Notes: generated by a model not told the origin, from the sequence alone. A stretch of 64,000 bases of DNA from Aureimonas pseudogalii (GCF_014196835.1 NZ_JACIEK010000005.1:130811-194810), one strand, 5' to 3'. Positions 52,426-61,959 are shown, numbered from the stretch's first letter. Numbers and translations are program-made.

Positions 52426-53814
52426 TCAAGTGTCGGATTGCGGAGCACGCCCCGCGACGCGTGCGACGAGATGGGCGAGCGTCTCGATTTCATGCGCCTC
52501 GACGCCGCGTCCCTTCGGCAGATCGGCCGAGCCGGCGGGCACCACGGCCTGCGCGAAGCCGAGCTTCTCGGCCTCCTTCACCCGCTGCCCGGCATGGGAC
52601 ACCGGGCGAACGGAGCCCGAGAGGCTGACCTCGCCGAAGAAGACGCAGTCCGCCGGCAGCGGCTGGCCCGACAGCGACGACACGAGCGCGGCGGCCACCG
52701 CCATGTCGGCGGCGGGCTCCTTGATGCGATAGCCGCCGGCGACGTTGAGATAGACGTCGTGCTGACCGAGCCGCACGCCGCAATGGGCTTCGAGCACCGC
52801 AAGCACCATGGCGAGGCGCGGCGTGTCCCAGCCCAGCACCGAGCGGCGCGGTGTGCCGAGCGGCGAGGGGGCGACGAGCGCCTGGATCTCGACCAGCACG
52901 GGCCGCGTGCCCTCGATACCCGCGAACACCGCGGCGCCCGGCGCCTTGCCGTTGCGCTCGCCGAGGAAGAGCTCGGACGGGTTCTGCACCTCGCGCAGGC
53001 CGAGATCGCTCATCTCGAAGACGCCGATCTCGTCGGTCGGCCCGAAGCGATTCTTGACGGTGCGCAGGATGCGGTAGTGATGCCCGCCTTCGCCTTCGAA
53101 ATAGAGCACGGCATCGACCATGTGCTCGATGACGCGCGGGCCGGCGATCTGGCCTTCCTTCGTGACGTGGCCGACGAGAATCACCGCCGCGCCGCTCGAC
53201 TTGGCGTAGCGGATGAGCGCCTGGCAGCCAGCGCGAACCTGCGTCACCGTTCCCGGCGCCGAATCGGCCATGTCGGTCCAGACGGTCTGGATCGAATCGA
53301 TGATCACGAGATCGGGGCGTTTGTCCTGCGTCAGCGTCGCGAGGATGTCCTCGATGTTGGTCTCGGCCATGAGCTGCACGCTCGTGTCGTCGGCCTTCAG
53401 GCGCTGCGCGCGCAGGCGCACCTGCGCCACCGCCTCTTCGCCCGAGACGTAGATCACCTTGTGGCCGCCGCGTGCCAGCGCCGCCGCCGCCTGCATCAGC
53501 AGCGTCGACTTGCCGATGCCGGGGTCGCCGCCGACGAGCAGCGCCGATCCGCGCACGAAGCCACCGCCCGTCACCCGGTCGAGTTCGTCGATGCCCGAGA
53601 TGATGCGCGGCGCCTCTTCCAGCTCGCCCGACAGCGGCAGCAGCGCCACCGGCTTGCCCTTGCGCTTGGAGCGCAGCGGGCCGCCGCCGATGCCGTTGGT
53701 GTCGCTCTCCTCGACGATGGTGTTCCACTCGCCGCAGGCCTCGCACTTGCCCATCCAGCGCGAGTAGACCGCGCCGCAGTTCTGGCAGATGAAGCTCGCC
53801 TTGGTTTTCGCCAT
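52426..53814 (-). CDS. radA: DNA repair protein RadA
   Basis: A 462-residue RecA-like motor that aids branch migration in recombinational repair. Domain order is: an N-terminal zinc finger (CQNCGAVYSRWMGKCEACGEW), the RecA-like ATPase with Walker A LVGGDPGIGKSTLL and the RadA-specific KNRFG motif (VKNRFGPTDE), and a C-terminal Lon-like domain (ARRSVLGWDTPRLAMVLAVLEAHCG, NVAGGYRIKEPAADMAVAAAL). The length is normal. It is followed by cvpA at a gap of 78 bases and preceded by alr within 5 bases, so all are one minus-strand transcription block. Confidence 0.96.
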   Translation of the reverse strand: MAKTKASFICQNCGAVYSRWMGKCEACGEWNTIVEESDTNGIGGGPLRSKRKGKPVALLPLSGELEEAPRIISGIDELDRVTGGGFVRGSALLVGGDPGIGKSTLLMQAAAALARGGHKVIYVSGEEAVAQVRLRAQRLKADDTSVQLMAETNIEDILATLTQDKRPDLVIIDSIQTVWTDMADSAPGTVTQVRAGCQALIRYAKSSGAAVILVGHVTKEGQIAGPRVIEHMVDAVLYFEGEGGHHYRILRTVKNRFGPTDEIGVFEMSDLGLREVQNPSELFLGERNGKAPGAAVFAGIEGTRPVLVEIQALVAPSPLGTPRRSVLGWDTPRLAMVLAVLEAHCGVRLGQHDVYLNVAGGYRIKEPAADMAVAAALVSSLSGQPLPADCVFFGEVSLSGSVRPVSHAGQRVKEAEKLGFAQAVVPAGSADLPKGRGVEAHEIETLAHLVARVAGRAPQSDT

Positions 53815-53819
53815 GCCGG

Positions 53820-54962
53820 TCAGACCGCCAGCCGGGCGACGCGGGGGCCCAACCCTGTGAGGAACTCGTAGGCGATGGTGCCGGCGCGCCGCGCCGTCTC
53901 GTCGATCGCGATCTGCGCTCCGAACATCTCCGCCACCTCGCCGGGAACCACCAGGTCCTCGGGAAGATCGGTGACGTCCACCAGTGTGAGGTCCATCGAG
54001 ACGCGGCCGAGCACCGGCGCGCGGCGTCCGCCGATCGAGACTTCGGGCGCCGGCTCGCCAGGCCGCAGCGGCGTGACGCCGGAGGAGGAGCGCAGATAGC
54101 CGTCGGCATAGCCGATGCCGATCGTGGCGATGCGCGTGGCGCGCTCCAGCTTCGCCGTGGCGCCATAGCCGGCCGCTTCGCCGCGCGGCGCCGTGCGCAC
54201 CTGGAGGATCTGCGCATAGAGCGTCGCGACCGGGCGCAGCGCCGCCGACGGGTCGAGCGCGGTCTCGCCGCCGTAGAGCGCGATGCCGGGCCGCGTCAGG
54301 TCGAAATGGTAGGGCCTGCCGCGAAAGACGCCGGCGGAGTTGGCGAGCGAGCGCGCCACATGCGGAAACAGCGCGGCGATGCGCTCGAAGACGTGGCGCT
54401 GCGCTTCGCTCTGCGCCGAGGCTGGATGGTCGGCGGATGCCAGATGGCTCATGACGAGCGTCACGTCGAAAGCCCCGGCCCGCGCCAGCGCGGCGGCCTT
54501 GCGGGCGTCGGCCTCGTCCATGCCGAGCCGGTTCATCCCGGTTTCGAACTGGAGGGCGGCCGGGGCCGGCAGCCGGCCGATGCCGGTCTCCTGCCAGATG
54601 CGGGCGTCGTCGAGATTGGACAGGACGGGGACCAGCCGGTGCTCGCGACAGATCGCGGCGGCGTCGCCATCGAGGCCCTGCAGCACGAAGATGCGGGTGT
54701 TGGCACCCGGTAGCGCGGCGCGCAACTCCGCGCCCTCCTCGGCCCAGGCCACGAAGAAATCACGGCAGCCGGCGGCAAAGAGCGCCTTGGCGACATAGGG
54801 GGCGCCGAGCCCGTAGCCGCCGGCCTTCACCGCCGCGCCGGTGCGCGCGCCGGGGGCGGTGTTGGCCATGTGCCGCCAGTTGGATTTCAAGGCCCAGCCG
54901 TCGATCGTGACGAAAGGGCGACGTCCGCTGTGGGGGACGGCGGAGAGGACGGGATGTGACAT
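53820..54962 (-). CDS. alr: Alanine racemase
   Basis: A 380-residue PLP enzyme making D-alanine for peptidoglycan. The PLP lysine is Lys46 in AAVKAGGYGLGA. FETGMNRLGMDEADA, VTLVMSHLASADHP and the C-terminal domain residues AAGYGATAKLERATRIATIGIGYADGYLRSSSG (catalytic Tyr) follow. RVSMDLTLVDVTD is the conserved C-terminal strand. The usual VKADAYG motif is VKAGGYG here, a mild variant. It lies between dnaB and radA on the same strand, the standard Rhizobiales order. Confidence 0.95.
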   Translation of the reverse strand: MSHPVLSAVPHSGRRPFVTIDGWALKSNWRHMANTAPGARTGAAVKAGGYGLGAPYVAKALFAAGCRDFFVAWAEEGAELRAALPGANTRIFVLQGLDGDAAAICREHRLVPVLSNLDDARIWQETGIGRLPAPAALQFETGMNRLGMDEADARKAAALARAGAFDVTLVMSHLASADHPASAQSEAQRHVFERIAALFPHVARSLANSAGVFRGRPYHFDLTRPGIALYGGETALDPSAALRPVATLYAQILQVRTAPRGEAAGYGATAKLERATRIATIGIGYADGYLRSSSGVTPLRPGEPAPEVSIGGRRAPVLGRVSMDLTLVDVTDLPEDLVVPGEVAEMFGAQIAIDETARRAGTIAYEFLTGLGPRVARLAV

Positions 54963-54979
54963 GGCGGGCTTCTATAGCG

Positions 54980-56464
54980 CTATTCGTAGCGTTCGGGCAG
55001 CTGGCTCTCTTCGGCGAGATCGGTGAAGCGCGTGAACTCGGCCTGGAAGGCGAGGGGCGCAGAGCCGGTGGGGCCGTGGCGCTGCTTGGCGATGATGACC
55101 TCGGCCTTGCCGCGGGCGTCGTTCATTTCCTGCTGCCATTTCATATGCTCGTCGGTGCCGGGCTTCGGCTCCTTGTTCTGCAGGTAGTACTCGTCGCGAT
55201 AGACGAACATCACCACGTCGGCGTCCTGCTCGATCGAGCCGGATTCTCGGAGGTCGGACAGCTGCGGGCGCTTGTCCTCGCGGTTTTCCACCTGACGCGA
55301 GAGCTGCGACAGGGCCACGATGGGCACGGCCAGCTCCTTGGCGAGCGCCTTGAGCCCGGTGGTGATCTCGGTGATCTCCTGCACGCGGTTGCCGGCGTTC
55401 TTCGAGGATCCCTGCATCAGCTGCACGTAGTCGATCACCATCACGTCGAGGCCGCGCTGGCGCTTGAGGCGACGGGCGCGGGCCGCGAGCTGGGCGATCG
55501 AGATGCCGCCGGTCTGATCGATGTAGAGCGGCGCCTTCTGCATCATCTCGGTGCAGGCGACGAGCTTGGAATATTCGGCGTCGGTGATGTTGCCGCGCCG
55601 AATCTTCGACGAGGAGACCTCGGACTGTTCGGAGATGATGCGGGTCGCCAGCTGTTCGGCCGACATTTCCAGCGAGAAGAAGGCGACGACGCCGCCGTTC
55701 TTGGCCTTGAACGAGCCATCGGCCTGCTCCGCCGGCTCGTAGGCGGCTGCGATGTTGAAGGCGATGTTGGTGGCGAGCGAGGTCTTTCCCATGGCGGGGC
55801 GCCCGGCAAGGATGATGAGATCGGACGCCTGCAGGCCGCCGAGCCGGCGGTCCAGCTCGCGGATGCCGGTGGAGGTGCCCGACAGGCCGCCGTCGCGGTC
55901 CTTGGCCGCACCCGCCATCTCGATGGCGAGCGCCATCGCATCCTCGAATGACTGGAAGCCGCCGTCGTAGCGCCCGGTCTCGGCCAGCTCGAACAGCGAC
56001 TTCTCGGCGTCCTCGATCTGCCGCTTGGGCTCGGCGTCCACCGGCGCGTCGAAGGCGAGGTTCACCATGTCCTCGCCGATGCGGATCAGCGATCGGCGGA
56101 TGGCGAGATCGTAGATCGCGCGGCCGTAGTCGGCGGCGTTGATGATGGTGGTGGCTTCGGCTGCGAGGCGCGCGAGATATTGCGCGAGCGTCATGTCGCC
56201 GATGCGGTCGTTGGCGGCCAGGAAGGTCTTGATCGTCACCGGATTGGCGATCTTGCCCATCTTGATCATCACCGAGGCCTTCGAGAAGATCTCACGGTGG
56301 ATGCCCTCGAAGAAATGGTCGGGCTTCAGGAAGTCGTGGACGATGTAATACGCGTCGTTGTTGACGAGGATCGCGCCCAGCAGCGCCTGCTCCGCCTCGA
56401 TGTTCGCCGGTGCCTCGCGATAGAGCGGGGACTCCTCCTCGAACTTGCGTGCGGCTTCCGCCAT
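54980..56464 (-). CDS. dnaB: Replicative DNA helicase
   Basis: A 494-residue hexameric helicase. The N-terminal domain (residues 20-125: PANIEAEQALLGAILVNNDAYY, DHFFEGIHREIF) interacts with primase. The RecA-like C-terminal motor has Walker A GRPAMGKTSLATNIAF near residue 222, FSLEMSAEQLATR, MVIDYVQLMQG (Walker B/H3) and LSQLSRQVENREDKRPQLSDLRESGSIEQDADVVMFVYRDEYY. There is no intein. The start follows the conserved MAEAARKFEEESPLYREAPAN-type leader. It is separated by 311 bases and a strong terminator from the upstream rplI operon. Confidence 0.96.
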   Translation of the reverse strand: MAEAARKFEEESPLYREAPANIEAEQALLGAILVNNDAYYIVHDFLKPDHFFEGIHREIFSKASVMIKMGKIANPVTIKTFLAANDRIGDMTLAQYLARLAAEATTIINAADYGRAIYDLAIRRSLIRIGEDMVNLAFDAPVDAEPKRQIEDAEKSLFELAETGRYDGGFQSFEDAMALAIEMAGAAKDRDGGLSGTSTGIRELDRRLGGLQASDLIILAGRPAMGKTSLATNIAFNIAAAYEPAEQADGSFKAKNGGVVAFFSLEMSAEQLATRIISEQSEVSSSKIRRGNITDAEYSKLVACTEMMQKAPLYIDQTGGISIAQLAARARRLKRQRGLDVMVIDYVQLMQGSSKNAGNRVQEITEITTGLKALAKELAVPIVALSQLSRQVENREDKRPQLSDLRESGSIEQDADVVMFVYRDEYYLQNKEPKPGTDEHMKWQQEMNDARGKAEVIIAKQRHGPTGSAPLAFQAEFTRFTDLAEESQLPERYE

Positions 56465-56775
56465 GCCGGGCCTCTTCCTGATCGGGGGTAGGCAATCACC
56501 CTACAGGAGATCGCGGCGCGAGACCAAACGCGCGATACGCGCGAGGCATGAAAAACCGTCGCATCGGCGGAACGCCACCATGCCGGTGGAGAACCTGTGG
56601 GAAACGTTTGGCGGAATTGACACGCACATGCCAAGCGACGTCGGCTCGGCGGGATGACGATCCTGCATCGATCGAGATCGCGGAGGAAGAACGCAAAAGA
56701 GCCCCGGCAAGCCGGGGCTCCAACTCGAGTCTCGAAGTCGGCCGCCCGTCGCGCGGTCGGCCGTCCAGGCGCCGT
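56465..56775 (-). other. Intergenic region between rplI and dnaB (311 bases)
   Basis: It contains the rplI-side terminator listed at 56695-56720. The remaining 230 bases before the dnaB start should hold the dnaB promoter, but I could not pick a convincing -35/-10 pair. No coding frame with protein-like composition was seen. Confidence 0.4.
56695..56720 (-). terminator. Intrinsic terminator after rplI
   Basis: On the minus strand, GAGCCCCGGC and GCCGGGGCTC form a 10-bp stem (56720-56711 and 56708-56699) with a two-base loop, followed by TTTTGCG. It ends the rpsF-rpsR-DUF2232-rplI operon 55 bases after rplI. Confidence 0.85.
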
Positions 56776-57354
56776 TCAGGCCTGCTCTTCGGTCTCGTCC
56801 GTCTCCTCGGAGACCTCGGTCTCCTCGTCGAGCTGCTCGTCCTCGTCCATGCCGTAGATGGCGTCGGCCGAGGTGAGGGTCTCGCCGCGCGCCTGACGCT
56901 CGGCCTCTTCGTGCGAACGTGCGATGTTCACCTCGATCATGACCGAGACTTCCGAATGCAGCGCGATCGACACCTTGTGCAGGCCGATCGTCTTGATCGG
57001 CAGGTTCAGTTCAACCGAGTTGCGATTGACGTTGAAGCCCTCGGCCTTGACGAGATCGGCGATGTCGCGCGCCGAAACCGACCCGTAGAGCTGGCCGGTC
57101 TCGCCGGCCGAGCGGATCGTAGTGAAGCGCTTGCCCTCGAGCGACTGGCCGATCGTCTGGGCCTCGCTCTTGCGCTCTTCGTTGCGGGCGATGAGCTGGG
57201 TCTTTTGCGCTTCGAACTTGGCGCGGTTGGCCTCGTTGGCGCGCAGCGCCTTGCCCGTGGGCAAGAGGAAGTTGCGGGCGAAGCCGTCGCGCACGCGAAC
57301 GGTCTCGCCCATGTGGCCGAGGCGGGTGATGCGCTCGAGAAGAATGACGTCCAT
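56776..57354 (-). CDS. rplI: 50S ribosomal protein L9
   Basis: A 192-residue protein of the large ribosomal subunit. The N-terminal domain shows [19 protein letters not shown] and [23 protein letters not shown], the rRNA-binding loop. A long connecting helix and the C-terminal domain ([38 protein letters not shown]) follow. The acidic tail after residue 165 ([20 protein letters not shown]) is an extension common in Rhizobiales L9 and absent in E. coli. ATG 57354 is the conserved start. Confidence 0.97.
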   Translation of the reverse strand: MDVILLERITRLGHMGETVRVRDGFARNFLLPTGKALRANEANRAKFEAQKTQLIARNEERKSEAQTIGQSLEGKRFTTIRSAGETGQLYGSVSARDIADLVKAEGFNVNRNSVELNLPIKTIGLHKVSIALHSEVSVMIEVNIARSHEEAERQARGETLTSADAIYGMDEDEQLDEETEVSEETDETEEQA

Positions 57355-57382
57355 GATCGGGATCCTTTGAGAAGGGAGGTTG

Positions 57383-58312
57383 TCAGGCTGGGGATGCCGG
57401 CGCTGCCGGCGGTTTCGCGGTCTCGAACAGGCCGAGCACCATGAAGGCAAGAAGAGGGAACGACAGCAGCAGGATCGCCGCGTAAGCGGTGAACAGCAGC
57501 AGGCCGCGCGCGGCGCGCCCCCGCGTGCGCCGGTGGATCGCAGCGAGCCCCGCCAGCGTGAAGGCCGACGCGAACGCGCCCGTCACCACGGCGCCGAGCA
57601 GCCCCATAGCGCCGGGTGCGAAGCAGGCCGCCAGCGCCAGCGCGAAGACCGGCAACGCGACGCGGGGCAGGGTGGCCGTCGCCGGCAGGTCGTCCTTCGG
57701 GCGCGGCAGCCGGCCGCTGAGCCGGACGATCGCGGCCGACAGGTAGAGGCACACCACCATCGTGACCACGAGGAAGGCCGGCAGTACGAAGGGCGAGGCG
57801 GTCACCGCGAAGCGGGTGAACTCCTCGATCTGCTCGGGCGAGACGCCGGTCTCGGCGCTCTGCGTCTGCAGAGCCTGCGTCATCACCGTGCCCACTTCGG
57901 CCGGATCGTAGCCGGACAGCCAGCCGAGCCCGATACAGGCGGCAGCTATGAGCGCGGCGATGGCGAAGAGGATGCGGCGGACGGGAAACCAGTCGAGCGT
58001 CGGCACCTGCGGGTCGCCGACCGGGCGCGCCAATCCGGCGACATGGCCAACGATCGCGGCGGGCAGGCCGACCGACAGGAGGATCGTCAGTCCGCCGAGC
58101 ACCGATCCGACGAAGGCGGAGACGGCGATGAAGGCGGTGATCGCGGCGAGGAAGCCGGATTTCGAGCCCCAGCCGAGGCTGGCGAGAAGCACGGGAATGG
58201 GGGCGGCGAGCGCGAGACCCACCGCGCCGGGCGACTGGACGACCAGTCCGGCGAAGAGAAGGGCGGTCGCGGCGCCGGCCGCGAGCCCCGTCAGGAGGGC
58301 ATCGGGTTTCAT
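57383..58312 (-). CDS. DUF2232 family membrane protein
   Basis: A 309-residue polytopic inner-membrane protein with eight or nine hydrophobic segments, including [20 protein letters not shown] at the N-terminus and [29 protein letters not shown] at the C-terminus. It belongs to the DUF2232/YybS-like group. In Rhizobiales it is always found between rpsR and rplI, as here. Its function is unknown; the location suggests co-expression with ribosomal proteins. Confidence 0.9.
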   Translation of the reverse strand: MKPDALLTGLAAGAATALLFAGLVVQSPGAVGLALAAPIPVLLASLGWGSKSGFLAAITAFIAVSAFVGSVLGGLTILLSVGLPAAIVGHVAGLARPVGDPQVPTLDWFPVRRILFAIAALIAAACIGLGWLSGYDPAEVGTVMTQALQTQSAETGVSPEQIEEFTRFAVTASPFVLPAFLVVTMVVCLYLSAAIVRLSGRLPRPKDDLPATATLPRVALPVFALALAACFAPGAMGLLGAVVTGAFASAFTLAGLAAIHRRTRGRAARGLLLFTAYAAILLLSFPLLAFMVLGLFETAKPPAAPASPA

Positions 58313-58421
58313 GTGGGTTCGCTGTCCTGCCTGCGGCAGTTAGGGGACCCATGTCGGCCCCAACTCGGCTTTGGCCTCGAGATCCGTGGGGCGCCGAACG
58401 GCCGCGGACCTTAGAAGTGAA

Positions 58422-58446
58422 CCCCGCGACGCCATGCGTCGCGGGG
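58422..58446 (-). terminator. Hairpin after rpsR, possible attenuator
   Basis: Arms CCCCGCGACG (58422-58431) and CGTCGCGGGG (58437-58446) enclose ccatg, 24 bases past the rpsR stop on the minus strand. The tail (TTCACTTCTA) is only partly T-rich, so some transcription may pass into DUF2232-rplI. Confidence 0.55.
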
Positions 58447-58470
58447 TCCGAATGCGTATCGTCTCGAAGA

Positions 58471-58719
58471 CTACTTCAGGACGTAGGGCAGCAGGCCGAG
58501 GAAACGGGCGCGCTTGATCGCCTGGGCGAGGGCGCGCTGGTTCTTCTGCGACACCGCGGTGATGCGGGAGGGGACGATCTTGCCGCGCTCGGAAATGTAG
58601 CGCTGCAGGAGACGGACGTCCTTGTAGTCGATCTTGGGCGAATCGCTCGCCGCGAACGGATCGGACTTGCGCCGGCGATGGAACGGGCGACGCGTGGGCA
58701 TCTGGGCGACGTCGACCAT
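58471..58719 (-). CDS. rpsR: 30S ribosomal protein S18
   Basis: An 82-residue small-subunit protein with the family core CPxS-type region replaced by [60 protein letters not shown]18 pairs with S6 on the 30S platform. Its ATG shares one base with the rpsF stop, so the partners are translationally coupled. N-terminal [22 protein letters not shown] is the usual alphaproteobacterial extension. There is no zinc-type Cys set. Confidence 0.97.
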   Translation of the reverse strand: MVDVAQMPTRRPFHRRRKSDPFAASDSPKIDYKDVRLLQRYISERGKIVPSRITAVSQKNQRALAQAIKRARFLGLLPYVLK

Positions 58720-59162
58720 TATGCGGCCTCCTCAGTACGCGGGCGACGGGGACGATCGTCGTCCTCGCGGCGCGGGCGGTCTTCGCGGTCACGACGCGGA
58801 CGATCGCCGCCGTCGCGGTCGCCGCGACGCGGACGGTCGTCGCGCTTCTGCATCATCGCCGACTGACCCTCGTCGTGCTGCTCGACGCGGATCGTGATGT
58901 AGCGCAGGATGTCTTCGTTGAAGCGCATCTGGCGCTCCATCTCTTCGACCGCCGCCGAGGGGGCGTCGATGTTGAGGAGCGTGTAGTAGGCCTTCCGGTT
59001 CTTCTTGATCCGGTAGGTGAGGGTCTTCAGACCCCAATTCTCGACCTTGCCGACCTTGCCGCCATTGGCCTCGAGCACGCCGCGGTACTGTTCCACGAGT
59101 GCTTCGACCTGCTGGCCGCTGATATCCTGTCGGGCAAGGAATACGTGCTCGTAGAGCGCCAT
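58719..59162 (-). CDS. rpsF: 30S ribosomal protein S6
   Basis: A 147-residue protein. Residues 1-105 are the ferredoxin-like S6 fold ([71 protein letters not shown]). A tail of about 40 residues, made of repeated Asp-Arg-Pro-Arg-Arg units, follows; such charged tails are usual in Rhizobiales S6. AAGG lies nine bases before the ATG. It is the first gene of the minus-strand ribosomal operon. Confidence 0.97.
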   Translation of the reverse strand: MALYEHVFLARQDISGQQVEALVEQYRGVLEANGGKVGKVENWGLKTLTYRIKKNRKAYYTLLNIDAPSAAVEEMERQMRFNEDILRYITIRVEQHDEGQSAMMQKRDDRPRRGDRDGGDRPRRDREDRPRREDDDRPRRPRTEEAA

Positions 59163-59765
59163 AATCGTTCGCCTTTTCCATCGTGTTGTTTGCCCGGATC
59201 CGGCGGCTAAGCCTCTGCGACTCTCCTGCTGGCCCGGAGGCCGTGAGTGGAAAGGCGCGTCGATAGAGACGGTCGAGAGCGGGAACACGGGAAGACGAAG
59301 CGCCGCCTCAGGCGCTTGGCCGCTCGATTCGTGAGCGGTCTTCCGTTCAGCCCCCGGCCGGACGTCGGGCAATGACGGGGTGCGCTTAACGTCTTTCGCT
59401 CGTCTTGGCAAGCGTTGGAGGGGAAGCCCACGGCTCGGAGCGAGAGCCACTAAGCGTCATCTAGCAGGTTCAGCGATAGGTCGGTGCTGAGAAAAGACCG
59501 ACGTCAGCCCACGCTTTACGAATGATCGAGACGAACGGCCGGCGTCGATGCCGGCGGCGGCCACCAGCCTCCTTCGAGCCATTGGTCGCCCCCATCTCGT
59601 GCGACGTCGAAAGGGCGTGATTTCGGTCGGAGAGCGGTCGCCTGTTCCTCGCTGCCTGCCTCGATCCGGCCGCAGCTCACCCCTCAATGCTGCGCCGCGC
59701 CTTGACAGTTCCGCGAACCCTCCCGCATCACCCGAACAAATCGATGATTTTGAGAAGGGGTTCGG
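59163..59765. other. Divergent intergenic region between rpsF and fabD (about 600 bases)
   Basis: It must contain the promoter of the ribosomal operon (minus) and of fabD (plus). On the plus strand CTTGACAG at 59701-59708 is a good -35 element; 17 bases later GCATCA is a poor -10. I found no gene with protein-like composition or a ribosome binding site, no tRNA-like cloverleaf and no intrinsic terminator. Confidence 0.4.
59702..59730 (+). promoter_or_regulatory. Possible fabD promoter
   Basis: A consensus TTGACA is followed after 17 bases by GCATCA. The pair lies 36 bases before the fabD ATG. The -35 box is strong and the -10 box weak, so the call is tentative. Confidence 0.35.
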
Positions 59766-60707
59766 ATGTCGCTCGCGCTCGTATTTCCCGGCCAGGGCAG
59801 CCAGACGGTCGGCATGGGACGCGAACTGGCCGAGGCGTTCCCGGAAAGCCGGAAGGTCTTCGACGAGGTCGACGAGGCGCTCGGCGAACGGCTCTCGGCG
59901 CTGATCTTCGACGGGCCCGAAGACGCCCTGACGCTCACGGCCAACGCCCAGCCGGCGCTGATGGCGGTGTCGTTGGCCGCGATGCGGGCGCTGGAGTCGC
60001 GCGGCCTCGACCTCGGCGCACACGCTGCCTTCGTGGCCGGCCATTCGCTCGGCGAATATTCCGCGCTGGCCGCCGCCGGATCGCTCTCGATCACCGACGC
60101 CGCGCGGCTCCTGCGCATTCGCGGCAAGGCGATGCAGGCGGCGGTGCGGCCGGGCGAGGGGGCGATGGCCGCCATCATCGGGCTCGACGAGACGCAGCTG
60201 GCCGCTGTGTGCGCGCAGGCAAGCGAGGGCGGCGTCTGCCAGATCGCCAACGACAATGGCGGCGGGCAGATCGTCATCTCCGGCACAAAGGCCGCCGTCG
60301 AGCGTGGCATGCAGCTGGCGAGCGAAGCCGGTGCCAAGCGCGCCATCGCGCTCGCCGTGTCCGCGCCCTTCCATTCGATGCTGATGCAGCCGGCGGCCGA
60401 GCGCATGCGCGAGGCATTGGCCGGCGCATGGATCGAGGCGCCGCGCGTGCCGCTGGTCGCCAACGTGCTGGCGTCCGCCATCTCCGATCCCGACGAGATC
60501 CGTCTTCGGCTCGTCGAGCAGGTGACGGGGCAGGTGCGCTGGCGCGAAAGCATGAGCTATCTCGCCGACGCCGAGGTCGATCTCCTGTTCGAGGTCGGCG
60601 CGGGCAAGGTGCTCTCCGGTCTCGCCAAGCGAATCGACAAGCGGTTGGCGGCGCAGCCGGTGGGAACGCCCGCCGAGGTCGATGCCGCGATGGCCAAGCT
60701 CGCCTGA
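59766..60707 (+). CDS. fabD: Malonyl-CoA:ACP transacylase
   Basis: A 313-residue cytoplasmic enzyme that loads malonyl groups onto ACP for fatty-acid synthesis. Motifs are FPGQGSQTVGMGREL at the N-terminus, the nucleophile elbow AGHSLGEYSA (Ser94), the Arg region LRIRGKAMQAAV (malonyl carboxylate) and SAPFHSMLM (catalytic His203). Gly-rich VGAGKVLSGL ends the domain. GAGAAGGGG lies before ATG 59766. It starts the fabD-fabG-acpP-fabF-mltG cluster. Confidence 0.96.
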   Translation: MSLALVFPGQGSQTVGMGRELAEAFPESRKVFDEVDEALGERLSALIFDGPEDALTLTANAQPALMAVSLAAMRALESRGLDLGAHAAFVAGHSLGEYSALAAAGSLSITDAARLLRIRGKAMQAAVRPGEGAMAAIIGLDETQLAAVCAQASEGGVCQIANDNGGGQIVISGTKAAVERGMQLASEAGAKRAIALAVSAPFHSMLMQPAAERMREALAGAWIEAPRVPLVANVLASAISDPDEIRLRLVEQVTGQVRWRESMSYLADAEVDLLFEVGAGKVLSGLAKRIDKRLAAQPVGTPAEVDAAMAKLA

Positions 60708-60768
60708 ACTCGACCCCACATCCATCTCTCAAGGCTGCCACGAGCAGCCATTAGCAGGGAACCGATCC

Positions 60769-61506
60769 ATGTTCGATCTGACCGGCCGCAAGGCCCTCGT
60801 GACAGGCGCCAGCGGCGGCATCGGCGAAGCGATCGCGCGCACCCTTCATGCGGCGGGCGCGACGGTGGGCCTCCATGGCACCCGGCGCGAGAAGCTCGAA
60901 GACCTCGCCGCCGCGCTCGGCGAGCGGGCGCACGTCTTTCCCGCCGATCTCGGCAGCCGTGAAGACCAGAAAGCGCTGGCGGAAGCGGCCGACGCCGGGC
61001 TCGGCGGGGTCGATATCCTCGTCAACAACGCGGGAATCACCAAGGACGGGCTCTTCGTGCGCATGTCGGACGAGGACTGGGACCGGGTGATCGAGGTCGA
61101 TCTTACCGCCACCTTCCGTCTCACCCGCGGACTCACGCACCAGATGATGCGCCGTCGCTATGGCCGCATCGTCAACATCACCTCGATCGTGGGCGTCACC
61201 GGCAATCCCGGCCAGACCAACTACTGCGCGGCGAAGGCCGGCATGATCGGCTTTTCCAAGTCGCTCGCGCAGGAGATCGCCTCGCGCAACGTCACGGTCA
61301 ACTGCATCGCGCCCGGCTTCATCTCCAGCGCCATGACCGAGAAGCTGAACGACAAACAGAAGGACGCGATCATGGGAGCGATCCCGATGAAGCGGATGGG
61401 CGATGCATCCGAAATCGCGTCCGCCGCGTTGTTTCTGGCGTCCGAAGAGGCGGGCTACGTCACCGGCCAGACGATCCACGTCAATGGCGGCATGGCGATG
61501 ATCTAA
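60769..61506 (+). CDS. fabG: 3-oxoacyl-ACP reductase
   Basis: A 245-residue NADPH-dependent SDR that reduces 3-ketoacyl-ACP. Motifs are VTGASGGIGEAIA, the NNAG loop in DILVNNAGITKDGLFVRM, NITSIVGVTGNPGQTNY with the catalytic Ser and Tyr, CAAKAG Lys, and CIAPGFISSAMT. The C-terminal VNGGMAMI end is the FabG tetramer signature. It lies 61 bases after fabD and is followed by the acpP leader with a stem-loop. Length is standard. Confidence 0.96.
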   Translation: MFDLTGRKALVTGASGGIGEAIARTLHAAGATVGLHGTRREKLEDLAAALGERAHVFPADLGSREDQKALAEAADAGLGGVDILVNNAGITKDGLFVRMSDEDWDRVIEVDLTATFRLTRGLTHQMMRRRYGRIVNITSIVGVTGNPGQTNYCAAKAGMIGFSKSLAQEIASRNVTVNCIAPGFISSAMTEKLNDKQKDAIMGAIPMKRMGDASEIASAALFLASEEAGYVTGQTIHVNGGMAMI

Positions 61507-61636
61507 ACGACGCCCGGAGGCGTTGGCCCGGCACGCACCCCGTGCTAAGTCGCGCCTCTCTGGCGAAGGACCGGATGCCCTCGACCCATGGCGCCTCGAA
61601 GGGCCGGCCGGAGCGGGCACAGCTTGATTAACCGGA

Positions 61637-61662
61637 GTCCGACCGTTAACGAAACGTCGGAC
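61637..61662 (+). promoter_or_regulatory. Hairpin in the acpP leader
   Basis: GTCCGAC (61637-61643) pairs with GTCGGAC (61656-61662), and GTT/AAC extend the stem inside with one bulged C, around loop AACGA. It ends 23 bases before the acpP ATG. It has no T-run, so it is not a terminator. It could stabilise the abundant acpP mRNA or be a protein site. Confidence 0.35.
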
Positions 61663-61685
61663 GCCATCTCAACGAAGGAATGACC

Positions 61686-61922
61686 ATGAGCGATACCGCT
61701 GAACGCGTGAAGAAGATTGTCGTCGAGCACCTGGGCGTCGAGCAGGAAAAGGTGACCGAGAACGCATCCTTCATCGACGATCTCGGCGCGGACAGCCTCG
61801 ACACGGTCGAGCTGGTCATGGCGTTCGAGGAAGAGTTCGGCGTCGAGATCCCCGACGATGCGGCCGAGACCATCCTGACGGTCGGCGATGCGGTCAAGTT
61901 CATCGAGAAGAACCAAGCCTGA
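61686..61922 (+). CDS. acpP: Acyl carrier protein
   Basis: A 78-residue acidic carrier of fatty-acid intermediates. The phosphopantetheine site is Ser37 in [19 protein letters not shown], followed by [16 protein letters not shown]. Helices 1-4 and the length match type II ACPs exactly. ATG 61686 ([10 protein letters not shown]) is used because GAAGGA lies six bases upstream; ATG 61680 in the same frame overlaps the ribosome binding site spacing and is not favoured. It sits between fabG and fabF. Confidence 0.97.
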   Translation: MSDTAERVKKIVVEHLGVEQEKVTENASFIDDLGADSLDTVELVMAFEEEFGVEIPDDAAETILTVGDAVKFIEKNQA

Positions 61923-61959
61923 CGCTCTGACGGTCGCCGTCGCTGCAGAAGAGTATCGA

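Noticed and set aside
59163-59450. An N-terminal extension of rpsF
   Set aside because: The frame stays open upstream, but S6 proteins begin at MALYEHV, and the AAGG site nine bases before 59162 fixes that start.
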